Assembly: GCA_900549705.1 (NCBI GenBank) | Contig: URPI01000117.1 | Coordinates: 1 to 6,835, forward strand | Length of the DNA: 6,835 nt | Direction of reading: 5' to 3' | Source: an uncultured Eubacteriales bacterium | GTDB taxonomy: Bacteria; Bacillota; Clostridia; Oscillospirales; Oscillospiraceae | Made by a program: the position numbers and the translations under genes | In this document: one piece after another, positions 1 through 5,941 of the stretch | Layout: the number at the start of each line of letters is the position of its first letter | Numbering within the stretch: position 1 is the first letter of the stretch | Notes under the pieces: generated by a model | Seen by the model: only the letters and a program-made list of their open reading frames with translations | Database searches by the model: none | Told to the model about the DNA's origin: nothing

Positions 1-5
1 AAAGC

Positions 6-25
6 CTGATGAGGGGCGGCGACAG
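6..25 (-). repeat. Partial copy of dispersed repeat (outer end only)
   Basis: Read on the minus strand, these 20 bases match the outer end of the 102-184 repeat (CGCC, one variable base, CCCCTCATCAG) with two differences. The rest of this copy would lie upstream of the window. It faces the copy at 102-184 head to head across about 76 bases (26-101) in which I see no gene or clear signal. The similarity is read directly; calling it a truncated view of the same repeat family is inference. Confidence 0.6.
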
Positions 26-101
26 GTTGGTTCATGAATGTGGCTGGATGAATGGCATTTGTTTCAGTTTTCACCATTCAACAGGGATTTTCTAAACTTT
101 T

Positions 102-184
102 AGCTCTCGCCACCCCTCATCAGCCAGCCTTGCCGGTTCCGAAGTGCCGTCAAGCCTGGCAGCTTCCCCCCGGGGGAAGCCAAG
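102..184 (+). repeat. 83-bp dispersed repeat, module 1 of composite repeat (left copy)
   Basis: This stretch matches the reverse complement of 6753-6835 at 80 of 83 positions; the differences are at 105, 155 and 157. It contains a perfect dyad, GCTTCCCCC (162-170) with GGGGGAAGC (172-180), and a second imperfect dyad, GCCAGCCTTG (123-132) with CAAGCCTGGC (151-160), 9 of 10 paired. Such GC-rich, non-coding, internally palindromic repeats resemble the REP/MITE-like intergenic repeats of Clostridia. No transposase is present, so any mobility would depend on one supplied elsewhere. Confidence 0.85.
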
Positions 185-237
185 AACTCAGAAACCATTC
201 GATATTACCATTCAACGAAACGCTCTATTGCGGGAAC

Positions 238-265
238 GGCGGGTCGCCAAATTGGCGACCCCTAC
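238..265 (+). repeat. Hairpin module 2 of composite repeat (left copy)
   Basis: GGGTCGCCAA (241-250) and TTGGCGACCC (252-261) form a perfect 10-bp dyad, framed by GGCGGG on the left and CCCCTAC on the right. The same frame appears inverted at 6675-6700 with a different but still self-complementary stem. The distance from module 1 is nearly the same in both copies (53 and 52 bases), so modules 1 and 2 belong to one composite repeat. A hairpin lacking a T-run is not a standard terminator. Confidence 0.75.
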
Positions 266-289
266 AGGGCGAGTGCGTTCATCTGAGTA

Positions 290-309
290 CCCCCTAAAAT
301 CCATGGGGG
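290..309 (+). other. Small GC hairpin in acsB upstream region
   Basis: CCCCC (290-294) and GGGGG (305-309) can pair around a 10-base loop. The stem is short and there is no T-run, so termination is unlikely. It lies between the composite repeat and the acsB leader dyads. It may be chance or part of a folded leader if transcription starts upstream. Confidence 0.3.
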
Positions 310-353
310 CAACGGAAATCATAGGCTTGTACCAAACAATTGCGTCACCAAAA

Positions 354-438
354 AAGTGGCTTGTGAAAGGACTTTTAGCCAATCCTCAAAAATCCTTTCA
401 CAATCCACTTCTTGACATTCCCGAGCCGAAGTGGCTTG
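354..438 (+). promoter_or_regulatory. Competing dyads in acsB leader (candidate attenuator or operator)
   Basis: The 18-base arm 354-371 (AAGTGGCTTGTGAAAGGA) pairs with 393-410 (TCCTTTCACAATCCACTT) at 17 of 18 positions, leaving a 21-base loop. The first ten bases recur exactly at 429-438 (AAGTGGCTTG). The segment 401-410 could therefore pair with 354-363 or, at 9 of 10 positions, with 429-438, giving two mutually exclusive hairpins just upstream of the acsB ribosome binding site. CTTGACA also occurs twice (411-417 and 435-441), but neither copy has a convincing -10 box at 16-18 bases. Pairing is seen directly; RNA switching or protein binding is inference. It matches no riboswitch class I can recognise. 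Confidence 0.5.
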
Positions 439-459
439 ACACCCCAATTTATTTTCATT

Positions 460-466
460 AGGAGGA
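460..466 (+). promoter_or_regulatory. Ribosome binding site of acsB
   Basis: AGGAGGA lies 7 bases upstream of the ATG at 474, an optimal Shine-Dalgarno spacing for a Firmicute. It fixes the acsB start. No confident sigma-A promoter was found between 185 and 460. Confidence 0.85.
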
Positions 467-473
467 ATCATCC

Positions 474-2600
474 ATGAGTGTACTAACCGACTTAATCTAT
501 GGCGGTTCCAACGCTGTTGCCGGTCTGACCGAGAATGCCGTCAACAATGCTATCGCCAAATATGGCGCTGACAAGGAAATCGCCTTCCCTGATACCGCCT
601 ATTTCTTCCCCACCATCTATGCCGCCACCGGCGTGAAGGTGAAGACCCTGGGCGATCTGGTTGCCTGCGTGGGCGTTCTGAAAAGCCTGATTACCAACCA
701 GGAGGATCTGGGTCAGGCGCTGAATGCCGGTCTTGCCACCGCTGTGGGTGCTGAAATTATCGAAGGCCTGAAGTATGTGGAGGGCGGCGACCCCTATGCA
801 GCAGAGAGCGGCATCGGCTTCGTTCCCGACCCCGTGATTCGTTCCCTGGGCGTGCCCCTGGTCACCGGCGACATTCCCGGTGTGGCGGTAGTGCTGGGCA
901 AGGCCGATGACCCCGCCGATGTGGTGAAGGTGGTCAAGGACTATCAGTCCAAGGGCATCATGACCTTTATGGTGGGTGACTGCATCGAGCAGTGCGCCAA
1001 TGGCGGCGTGAAGATGGGTCTGGAGCTGCGTGTCATTCCTCTGGGTCATGATGTTACCGCCGTGATTCACGTTGTCACCGTGGCAATCCGTGCCGCTCTG
1101 ATTTTCGGCAACATCCAGCCCGGTGACCTGGCTGGCCTGCTGGACTACACCAAGAACCGTGTGCCCGCCTTTGTCAATACCTTCGGTGCCATCGATGCCG
1201 TTGTGGTATCTGCCGGTGCCGGTGCCATTGCCCTGGGCTTCCCTGTGGTGGTGGACATTGACCTGGGTGAGAACCAGGTGCCCGGTGCGCTGGAATCCGT
1301 GTGTGACCACAACGAGACCGTGAAAAAGTCTCTGGAACTGCGGAACATCAAGATTAAGACCACCGAGCTGCCCATCCCCGTGGCCTTTGCCGCTGCCTTT
1401 GAGGGTGAAATCATCCGCAAGGCCGATATGCACAACGAGTGCTGGTCCGCCAAGAATCCCACCGCTGAGCTGGTGCTGATGCGGGAGATGAACGAAATTG
1501 AGGATCACAAGATTACCATCATCGGACCGGACTTTGACCAGCAGAAGGATTTGGCACTGGTTACCTTTGTGGAGGTTGCCGGCAAGAAGATGCAGACCGA
1601 TTTTGAGTCCGTCATTGAGCGGAAATTCCACGCCTGGTTCAACTACATGGAGGGTGTCATGCACACCGGTCAGCGCAACCAGGTTCGTGTTCGGGTGAGC
1701 AACGCCGCCTTTGAGGCCGGTCTGCGCATCCACGACTTTGCCGAAGTGCTGTACGTCATGATTATGAACGAGTTCGATGCCGTGGTGGACAAGTGTCAGG
1801 TCACCCTGATTACCGACCCCGTCGAAGCCGCCAAGTTCCGGGATGAGGTTGCAATGCCCCGCTACGATGCCCGTGACGACCGTCTGGCATCCATGACCGA
1901 CGAGGCAGTTGACCGCTACTACACCTGCATCCTGTGCCAGTCCTTCGCCCCCGCCCACTGCTGTGTGGTTACTCCTGAGCGGCTGGGTCTGTGCGGTGCC
2001 GTGTCCTGGCTGGATGCCAAGGCAACCAACGAACTGAACCCCAACGGCCCCTGCCAGCCCATCTTCAAGGAAGGCTGCACCGACGAGCGGCTGGGTCGTT
2101 ATGATTCCGTCAACGCCGCTGTTGCCGAGGCAACCCACGGTGCTGTGGAGAACGTCACTCTGTACTCCCTGCTGGAAGACCCCATGACCTCCTGCGGCTG
2201 CTTTGAATGCATCTGCGGCATTGAGCCGATGAGCATGGGCGTGATTGTGGTCAACCGGGAATTCAAGGGCATGACCCCTGTGGGCATGACCTTTGGCGAG
2301 CTGGCATCCTGCACCGGCGGCGGTGTCCAGACCCCCGGCTACATGGGTCATGGCCGTCACTTCATCTCCTCCAAGAAGTTCATCTCCGCCGAGGGCGGCA
2401 TCGAGCGTATCGTCTGGATGCCCAAGGAGCTGAAGGATGATGTGGCAGAGCGGCTGAACAAGACCGCCAAGGAGCTGTATGGCATCGACAATTTCACCGA
2501 TATGGTTGCCGACGAGACCATCACCACCGACGGCGAGGAGTTGCTGAACTGGCTGACTGAGAAGGGTCACCCCGTCCTGGGTCTCGAGCCCCTGATGTAA
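474..2600 (+). CDS. acsB: Acetyl-CoA synthase catalytic subunit (CODH/ACS beta)
   Basis: AcsB condenses CO from CO dehydrogenase, a methyl group from the corrinoid iron-sulfur protein and CoA into acetyl-CoA at the Ni-Ni-[4Fe-4S] A-cluster, in the cytoplasm. The 708-residue product is near the 729 of the Moorella enzyme as I recall it. The N-terminal CODH-contact domain (from about residue 30, FPDTAYFFPTIYAATG), the central domain and the C-terminal A-cluster domain are all present. Cys485, 488, 497 and 507 fit the [4Fe-4S] ligands; Cys574-Gly-Cys576 (SCGCFE) fits the distal-nickel motif. All six sit 21 residues before their Moorella equivalents (506, 509, 518, 528, 595, 597), so the domain has no visible gaps. 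Phe491 in QSFAP is kept. The end (EKGHPVLGLEPLM) is typical. Extra cysteines at 496, 579 and 581 surround the cluster. The ATG follows AGGAGGA by 7 bases. acsC, acsD, acsE and cooS are not adjacent, unlike many acetogen acs operons. The CdhC-type archaeal homologue is less likely because the N-terminal domain is present. Confidence 0.97.
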   Translation: MSVLTDLIYGGSNAVAGLTENAVNNAIAKYGADKEIAFPDTAYFFPTIYAATGVKVKTLGDLVACVGVLKSLITNQEDLGQALNAGLATAVGAEIIEGLKYVEGGDPYAAESGIGFVPDPVIRSLGVPLVTGDIPGVAVVLGKADDPADVVKVVKDYQSKGIMTFMVGDCIEQCANGGVKMGLELRVIPLGHDVTAVIHVVTVAIRAALIFGNIQPGDLAGLLDYTKNRVPAFVNTFGAIDAVVVSAGAGAIALGFPVVVDIDLGENQVPGALESVCDHNETVKKSLELRNIKIKTTELPIPVAFAAAFEGEIIRKADMHNECWSAKNPTAELVLMREMNEIEDHKITIIGPDFDQQKDLALVTFVEVAGKKMQTDFESVIERKFHAWFNYMEGVMHTGQRNQVRVRVSNAAFEAGLRIHDFAEVLYVMIMNEFDAVVDKCQVTLITDPVEAAKFRDEVAMPRYDARDDRLASMTDEAVDRYYTCILCQSFAPAHCCVVTPERLGLCGAVSWLDAKATNELNPNGPCQPIFKEGCTDERLGRYDSVNAAVAEATHGAVENVTLYSLLEDPMTSCGCFECICGIEPMSMGVIVVNREFKGMTPVGMTFGELASCTGGGVQTPGYMGHGRHFISSKKFISAEGGIERIVWMPKELKDDVAERLNKTAKELYGIDNFTDMVADETITTDGEELLNWLTEKGHPVLGLEPLM

Positions 2601-2615
2601 GGCGGCAGTGCCGCC
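2601..2615 (+). other. Short hairpin immediately after acsB stop
   Basis: GGCGGC (2601-2606) and GCCGCC (2610-2615) flank a 3-base loop directly after the TAA. No T-run follows, so it is not a standard intrinsic terminator; it could stabilise the mRNA 3' end. In the following 2616-2706 I see only a small dyad, ACCAA-TACG-TTGGT (2639-2652), and no coding or recognisable RNA signature. Confidence 0.35.
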
Positions 2616-2706
2616 GGACAATGGCGCACGGAGCCTGTACCAATACGTTGGTTCCCTAACCCGCCCGGTGACGATGCTGCACGCCAAACCGTTCACTGGC
2701 ACGGAC

Positions 2707-2814
2707 TTAAAGAATAGAGAAGAAAGAATATAGAATAAAGAATAAATATTCTTCCCATCCCCGTGGGCGTTTTTACTATTCATTATTCTCTCTTATCTCT
2801 TATCTATTATCTAA
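2707..2814. repeat. 108-nt AT-rich near-symmetrical palindrome (MITE-like)
   Basis: The purine-rich arm 2707-2744 and pyrimidine-rich arm 2777-2814 pair without bulges at 30 of 38 positions; the inner 13 bases pair at 12 of 13 (2732-2744 with 2777-2789). The loop carries its own dyad, CCCA (2754-2757) with TGGG (2764-2767), centred on exactly the same point (2760/2761), followed by TTTTT at 2770-2774. Each arm is built of degenerate units such as AGAATA or TATCTCT/TATCTAT. Base composition is far more AT-rich than the genes either side. It could be a small non-autonomous element, a cruciform or a weak terminator for acsB. No target duplication was identified. Confidence 0.65.
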
Positions 2815-2879
2815 CGATTGCACTTCCGTGCCTGGGCTGTTCATTGGGTGATAGCATGTAAAAATTTCTGAGACTGTCG

Positions 2880-2898
2880 GGGCGGATAGCATCCGCCC
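2880..2898 (-). repeat. Solitary hairpin resembling module 2 of the composite repeat
   Basis: GGGCGGAT (2880-2887) and ATCCGCCC (2891-2898) form a perfect 8-bp stem with a 3-base loop. On the minus strand the stem is followed by CCCCGACAG (2874-2882), 8 of 9 matching the CCCCTACAG that follows the left-copy stem (259-267). The stem sequence itself is different. No module 1 accompanies it. It may be a third, diverged copy of the hairpin family; with only a short frame shared, chance is possible. Confidence 0.45.
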
Positions 2899-2957
2899 GC
2901 AGCCCCGGATTTTCGCAAGCACCCGATTGAATGGCATCTGTCTGCCAAATTCCTGTC

Positions 2958-2963
2958 AGGAGG
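2958..2963 (+). promoter_or_regulatory. Ribosome binding site of ycxB-like gene
   Basis: AGGAGG ends 5 bases before the ATG at 2969 and decides that start over an in-frame TTG at 2927, which has no such signal. I did not find a confident promoter between 2815 and 2957. Confidence 0.8.
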
Positions 2964-2968
2964 AACCC

Positions 2969-3481
2969 ATGGAACCACGATTTGAAATCAGATACACCGC
3001 AAACCAGAAAATACTCCGGGAGTTCTACCGCAAAATCGGAACCGGCCCCCGCTACCCCACCGTGATTGCAGGGTTGGTGTTCTTTGCCGGATTGATTTTT
3101 TACAGAGCCTCCCAGGGAATCCTGTCCGAAATGGCAGAAACCTATACACTCTGCGGTCTGGTGCTTTTGCTGCTCTTTTTCATGCCCTGGTACATTTCGT
3201 GGAAAGCCCTGCGATCATCCAAGCGGAGTAACGACGGTGTCATACCGGAAACCAGGATTACCGTGAATGAGGACAGAATTGACGTGGACGAGGGCTTTGT
3301 CCACTTCACCCTGGAATACCGCAAGTTCTGCCGTGTTGTCCATTTGAAGCACAGCTATGTGCTGATGATAGGCAGGCGAAACGGGCTGATGATTGACCCC
3401 GATGGCTTTACCAAGGGCACGTTTGCGGAATTTAAGCAGTTCCTCCGGGAAAAACGCCCGGATTTGAACATTCCCGAATAA
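2969..3481 (+). CDS. YcxB-like membrane protein
   Basis: This is a 170-residue protein of the YcxB-like type: a short N-terminal strand (FEIRYTANQ), two hydrophobic segments at about residues 30-46 and 58-76, then a soluble C-terminal domain of about 80 residues. The latter has the alternating pattern typical of these PH-like domains, including ITVNEDRIDV, YRKFCRVVHLKHSYVLMI and a closing GTFAEFKQFLREK. The family has no established biochemical role. It probably sits in the cytoplasmic membrane with the C-terminal domain inside. No signal peptide cleavage site or catalytic motif is visible. It lies alone between acsB and the RACo operon, with its own terminator, so a functional tie to acetyl-CoA synthesis is not supported. 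Family assignment is by recognition of layout and motifs. Confidence 0.8.
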   Translation: MEPRFEIRYTANQKILREFYRKIGTGPRYPTVIAGLVFFAGLIFYRASQGILSEMAETYTLCGLVLLLLFFMPWYISWKALRSSKRSNDGVIPETRITVNEDRIDVDEGFVHFTLEYRKFCRVVHLKHSYVLMIGRRNGLMIDPDGFTKGTFAEFKQFLREKRPDLNIPE

Positions 3482-3486
3482 TCCTT

Positions 3487-3517
3487 TGCCCGGAGACACC
3501 TGCCTCCGGGCATTTTT
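3487..3517 (+). terminator. Rho-independent terminator after ycxB-like gene
   Basis: TGCCCGGAG (3487-3495) pairs perfectly with CTCCGGGCA (3504-3512) around an 8-base loop, and TTTTT follows at 3513-3517. It starts 5 bases after the stop codon. It separates the ycxB-like gene from the downstream promoter and operon. Confidence 0.92.
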
Positions 3518-3555
3518 ATTTCCCCGGTGAACCGATAAAAACATACCGATTCCTA

Positions 3556-3584
3556 TAGACATTTCCCCCAATCCATGCTATACT
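3556..3584 (+). promoter_or_regulatory. Sigma-A promoter of the acsV-VOC-DUF3786 operon
   Basis: TAGACA (3556-3561) matches the -35 consensus at 5 of 6. After exactly 17 bases comes TATACT (3579-3584), also 5 of 6, preceded by TGC (3576-3578), an extended -10. Transcription would start near 3591, leaving a leader of about 30 bases with no room for a riboswitch. No operator dyad overlaps it, so the operon may be expressed constitutively. Confidence 0.85.
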
Positions 3585-3620
3585 GTTCCCATCATATTAT
3601 GGGAGAAAGTGGGTTTTTCT

Positions 3621-5549
3621 ATGCCAAAAGTCATTTTTCAGATTGAAGGCGCGTCCGAGGTCACTGTAGAATGCAACACCGGGGACAATCTTCTGGAAGT
3701 TGCCCGCCGGGCAAATGTGGCCATCGATGCCCCCTGCGGCGGCAACGGTTCCTGCGGCAAATGCCGGGTACAGCTCATCGAGGGTGACCTGGAATCCCCC
3801 CAGAGCCGCCATATCTCCGAGGAAGAATACAAGCTCGGCTGGCGGCTGAGCTGCTGCTCCAAGGTCATGGGCGACTGCAAGGTGATGGTGCCGGACATTG
3901 CCAGCGCCTACCAGTCCCGGATGAAAACCGCCGACCTATCCAGCCCCAAGGAAATCATTATTTTTGAAAACTGCCAGAACCAGCTGAAAGAAAGCGGCAT
4001 TCATTTCGTCAACTGCTATCGCAGCGCCGTCTTGCAGCTCAGTGAGCCAACGCTGGAAGACACCATGCCCGATGCAGAACGGCTGACCTGGGCCATTGAG
4101 GAAGCCTTCGGCGTAGAGAATGTGAAGATTCCCTTTGCCGTCATGGTCAAAATGGCCCACACCCTGCGGGAAAACAACTGGAATGTGTGCGTCAAGGGCG
4201 AATTAAAGGACGGCTGCTTCAGCTGCATGGAAATCACCGCCCCCACTGACACCGCCGTGGTGGGCTGTGCCATCGACATTGGCACCACCACCGTCACCAT
4301 GGTGCTGACGGATTTGGAAAGCGGCAAGATTCTTGCCAAGGGCTCCTCCGGCAACGGTCAGATTCGCTACGGCGCAGATGTGATTAACCGCATCATTGAG
4401 CAGGGCAAATCCGGCGGACGGAAGAAGCTCCAGGATGCCATCATCAAAGAAACCCTCTCCCCCATCATCGCCAACCTCTGTGCCAGCGCCAAGATTTCCG
4501 CCCGCAGCATTCTGCGGCTGTCCATCGGTGCCAACACCACCATGAACCACCTGTTTGTGGGTGTGGATGCCGAGCCGGTACGCATGGAGCCTTATGTCCC
4601 CAGCTTCTTCCATTGGGAAGGTCTGCTGGCCGGTGACGTGAAGCTCCCCGCCAATCCCCTGGCACCAGTGCTGATTGCCCCCAACATCGGCTCTTATGTG
4701 GGCGGCGACATTACCGCCGGTACGCTGGCTGCCGGTTTGTGGGACAAGGACGAAATGAGCCTGTTCATCGACCTGGGCACCAACGGCGAAATTGTGTTCG
4801 GCAACCGGGATTTTATGATGAGCTGTGCCTGTTCCGCCGGCCCCGCCTTTGAGGGCGGCGACATCTCCTGCGGTATGCGCGCCACCGACGGTGCCATTGA
4901 AGCCTGCACCCTGGACAAGTACACCATGGAGCCAAGCCTCAGCATTGTGGGCGACCCCGGCCAACGCCCGGTGGGCATCTGCGGCTCCGGCATCATCGAC
5001 ATTATCTCTGAGCTGTTCCGCTGCGGCATCATCAACGCCAAGGGTCTGTTCATCCGGGAGGGCGAACGGGTGAAGCGGGATGCTCATGGCATGGGGCGCT
5101 TTGTGCTGGCTGGGGAGCATGAATCCGAAACCGGTCGGGAAATCTCCATCAACGAAGTGGACATCGACAATTTCATCCGTGCCAAGGGTGCTATTTTCTC
5201 CGCCATTCATACCCTGCTTTCCAGCGTGGATATGAGCGTGGAGATGATTGACACCGTATATGTGGCAGGCGGCATCGGCTCCGGCATCAACATGAAAAAC
5301 GCCGTGAATATTGGTATGTTCCCGGACGTGGAACTGGAGAAGTTCCGTTACATCGGCAACTCCTCCCTGGCCGGTGCTTACGCCATGGTCATGAGTGACG
5401 AGGCTAACGCCAAGCTCAGTGAGGTAGCCTCCAACATGACCTACCTGGAGCTGAGTACCCACCCGGGCTATATGGACTCCTTTGTGGCGGCCTGCTTCCT
5501 GCCCCACACCGACAGCTCCCTGTTCCCCCACAGTGTCCAGGAGATGTGA
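3621..5549 (+). CDS. acsV: RACo-type corrinoid protein reductive activator
   Basis: RACo reactivates the corrinoid iron-sulfur protein by ATP-dependent reduction of Co(II) to Co(I). The 642-residue protein opens with a plant-type [2Fe-2S] ferredoxin domain (about 1-90); ligands are Cys39, Cys45, Cys48 (C-x5-C-x2-C in PCGGNGSCGKC) and Cys78 or Cys79 (RLSCC). A linker and middle region follow, then a C-terminal ASKHA ATPase half (about 215-600) with DIGTTT at 219-224, DLGTNGE at 384-390, GICGSG near 452-457 and YVAGGIGSG from 547. The tail FLPHTDSSLFP is typical of this DUF4445-type family. I chose the ATG at 3621 because MPKVIFQIEG is where the ferredoxin fold begins. GGGAG at 3601-3605 lies 15 bases upstream, longer than ideal; an in-frame GTG at 3609 would add four residues but sits only 3 bases from it. 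Related ASKHA activators serve methyltransferase corrinoid proteins; nearby acsB favours the acetyl-CoA pathway partner, though this is inference. Confidence 0.88.
   Translation: MPKVIFQIEGASEVTVECNTGDNLLEVARRANVAIDAPCGGNGSCGKCRVQLIEGDLESPQSRHISEEEYKLGWRLSCCSKVMGDCKVMVPDIASAYQSRMKTADLSSPKEIIIFENCQNQLKESGIHFVNCYRSAVLQLSEPTLEDTMPDAERLTWAIEEAFGVENVKIPFAVMVKMAHTLRENNWNVCVKGELKDGCFSCMEITAPTDTAVVGCAIDIGTTTVTMVLTDLESGKILAKGSSGNGQIRYGADVINRIIEQGKSGGRKKLQDAIIKETLSPIIANLCASAKISARSILRLSIGANTTMNHLFVGVDAEPVRMEPYVPSFFHWEGLLAGDVKLPANPLAPVLIAPNIGSYVGGDITAGTLAAGLWDKDEMSLFIDLGTNGEIVFGNRDFMMSCACSAGPAFEGGDISCGMRATDGAIEACTLDKYTMEPSLSIVGDPGQRPVGICGSGIIDIISELFRCGIINAKGLFIREGERVKRDAHGMGRFVLAGEHESETGREISINEVDIDNFIRAKGAIFSAIHTLLSSVDMSVEMIDTVYVAGGIGSGINMKNAVNIGMFPDVELEKFRYIGNSSLAGAYAMVMSDEANAKLSEVASNMTYLELSTHPGYMDSFVAACFLPHTDSSLFPHSVQEM
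5539..5543 (+). promoter_or_regulatory. Ribosome binding site of VOC gene, inside acsV end
   Basis: AGGAG lies within the last codons of acsV, 8 bases before the ATG at 5552. The acsV stop (5547-5549) falls between signal and start, so ribosomes finishing acsV can reinitiate. This signal supports the ATG at 5552 over the in-frame GTG at 5546, which would be too close. Confidence 0.75.
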
Positions 5550-5551
5550 CC

Positions 5552-5929
5552 ATGCTGGAAGGAATGCACCATGTGGCAGTCATTGCCTCCGACGAAGGAA
5601 AAGCGCTGGATTTTTATGTGAATAAGCTGGGCTTTACCGTAGAAAAAGAAACCTGGCGGCCAGCGCAGCAGGACTATCTGCGAATGCTGCGGCTGGGCGA
5701 TGTGGTGATTGAGCTGTTCATCCACCCCAATGCGCCCCAGCGAATCACGGAACCGGAAGCACTGGGGCTGCGGCATCTTGCCTTCCGGGTGACGGATATT
5801 ACCGCCGCCAGAGACTGGTTGAATGCCCGTGGAATTGAAACAGAGCCAATCCACGAAGACACCGCCAACGGCGGACACTATGTCTTTTTCCACGACCCCG
5901 ATGGCTTGCCTCTGGAATTACATGATTAA
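5552..5929 (+). CDS. VOC (glyoxalase-fold) protein, YaeR-like
   Basis: This is a 125-residue vicinal oxygen chelate protein with two beta-alpha-beta-beta-beta repeats. The first repeat runs from MHHVAVIASD to VVIELF; the second from LRHLAFRVTD to DPDGLPLELHD. Likely metal ligands are His7, Glu54, His75 and Glu122, all in the expected family positions. The closing phrase FFHDPDGLPLEL and GLRHLAF closely resemble E. coli YaeR and related uncharacterised VOC proteins rather than classical glyoxalase I, so the substrate is unknown. The start is 2 bases after the acsV stop, indicating translational coupling and a shared transcript. A link to corrinoid activation or to detoxifying a small metabolite is inference from position. 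An internal ATG at 5564 is possible but would remove the bases encoding the first strand's start. Confidence 0.88.
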   Translation: MLEGMHHVAVIASDEGKALDFYVNKLGFTVEKETWRPAQQDYLRMLRLGDVVIELFIHPNAPQRITEPEALGLRHLAFRVTDITAARDWLNARGIETEPIHEDTANGGHYVFFHDPDGLPLELHD

Positions 5930-5931
5930 GG
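5928..5931 (+). promoter_or_regulatory. Ribosome binding site of DUF3786 gene
   Basis: AAGG overlaps the VOC stop codon (5927-5929) and lies 10 bases before the ATG at 5942. An in-frame TTG at 5936 is too close to be served by it. The signal is modest, consistent with coupled translation. Confidence 0.55.
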
Positions 5932-5941
5932 ATTTTTGAAA

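Noticed and set aside
73..216. Ten-base direct repeat ACCATTCAAC (73-82 and 207-216) as a target duplication of the left repeat
   Set aside because: The motif ACCATTCA is also inside the right copy's linker, so at 207-216 it is part of the repeat, not host flank. The copies do not abut the repeat ends either.
412..441. TTGACA at 412-417 and 436-441 as -35 boxes of an acsB promoter
   Set aside because: Bases 16-18 positions downstream of each do not resemble TATAAT; for the second, the -10 would fall on the ribosome binding site.
52..461. Two overlapping open frames on the plus strand upstream of acsB (52-297 and 144-461)
   Set aside because: Both run through the palindromic repeats, have no convincing ribosome binding site and give low-complexity products without family resemblance. 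The repeat at 6753-6835 shows the sequence is non-coding.
492..2783. Very long open frame (763 codons) on the minus strand opposite acsB
   Set aside because: It mirrors acsB, a certain gene, and stays open because GC-rich codon choice there avoids the codons that read as stops on the other strand. Its product is rich in His, Gly and Val with no recognisable domain, and it runs on into the AT-rich palindrome.
50..2941. Shared GAATGGCAT-type string at 50-62 and 2929-2941 (12 of 13 identical)
   Set aside because: The identity does not extend either side and the contexts differ, so it is not enough to call a repeat.
4203..5531. Open frame of 442 codons on the minus strand opposite acsV
   Set aside because: Same cause as above: an antisense shadow of a clearly coding frame. 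The product is His/Gly-rich with no family features.
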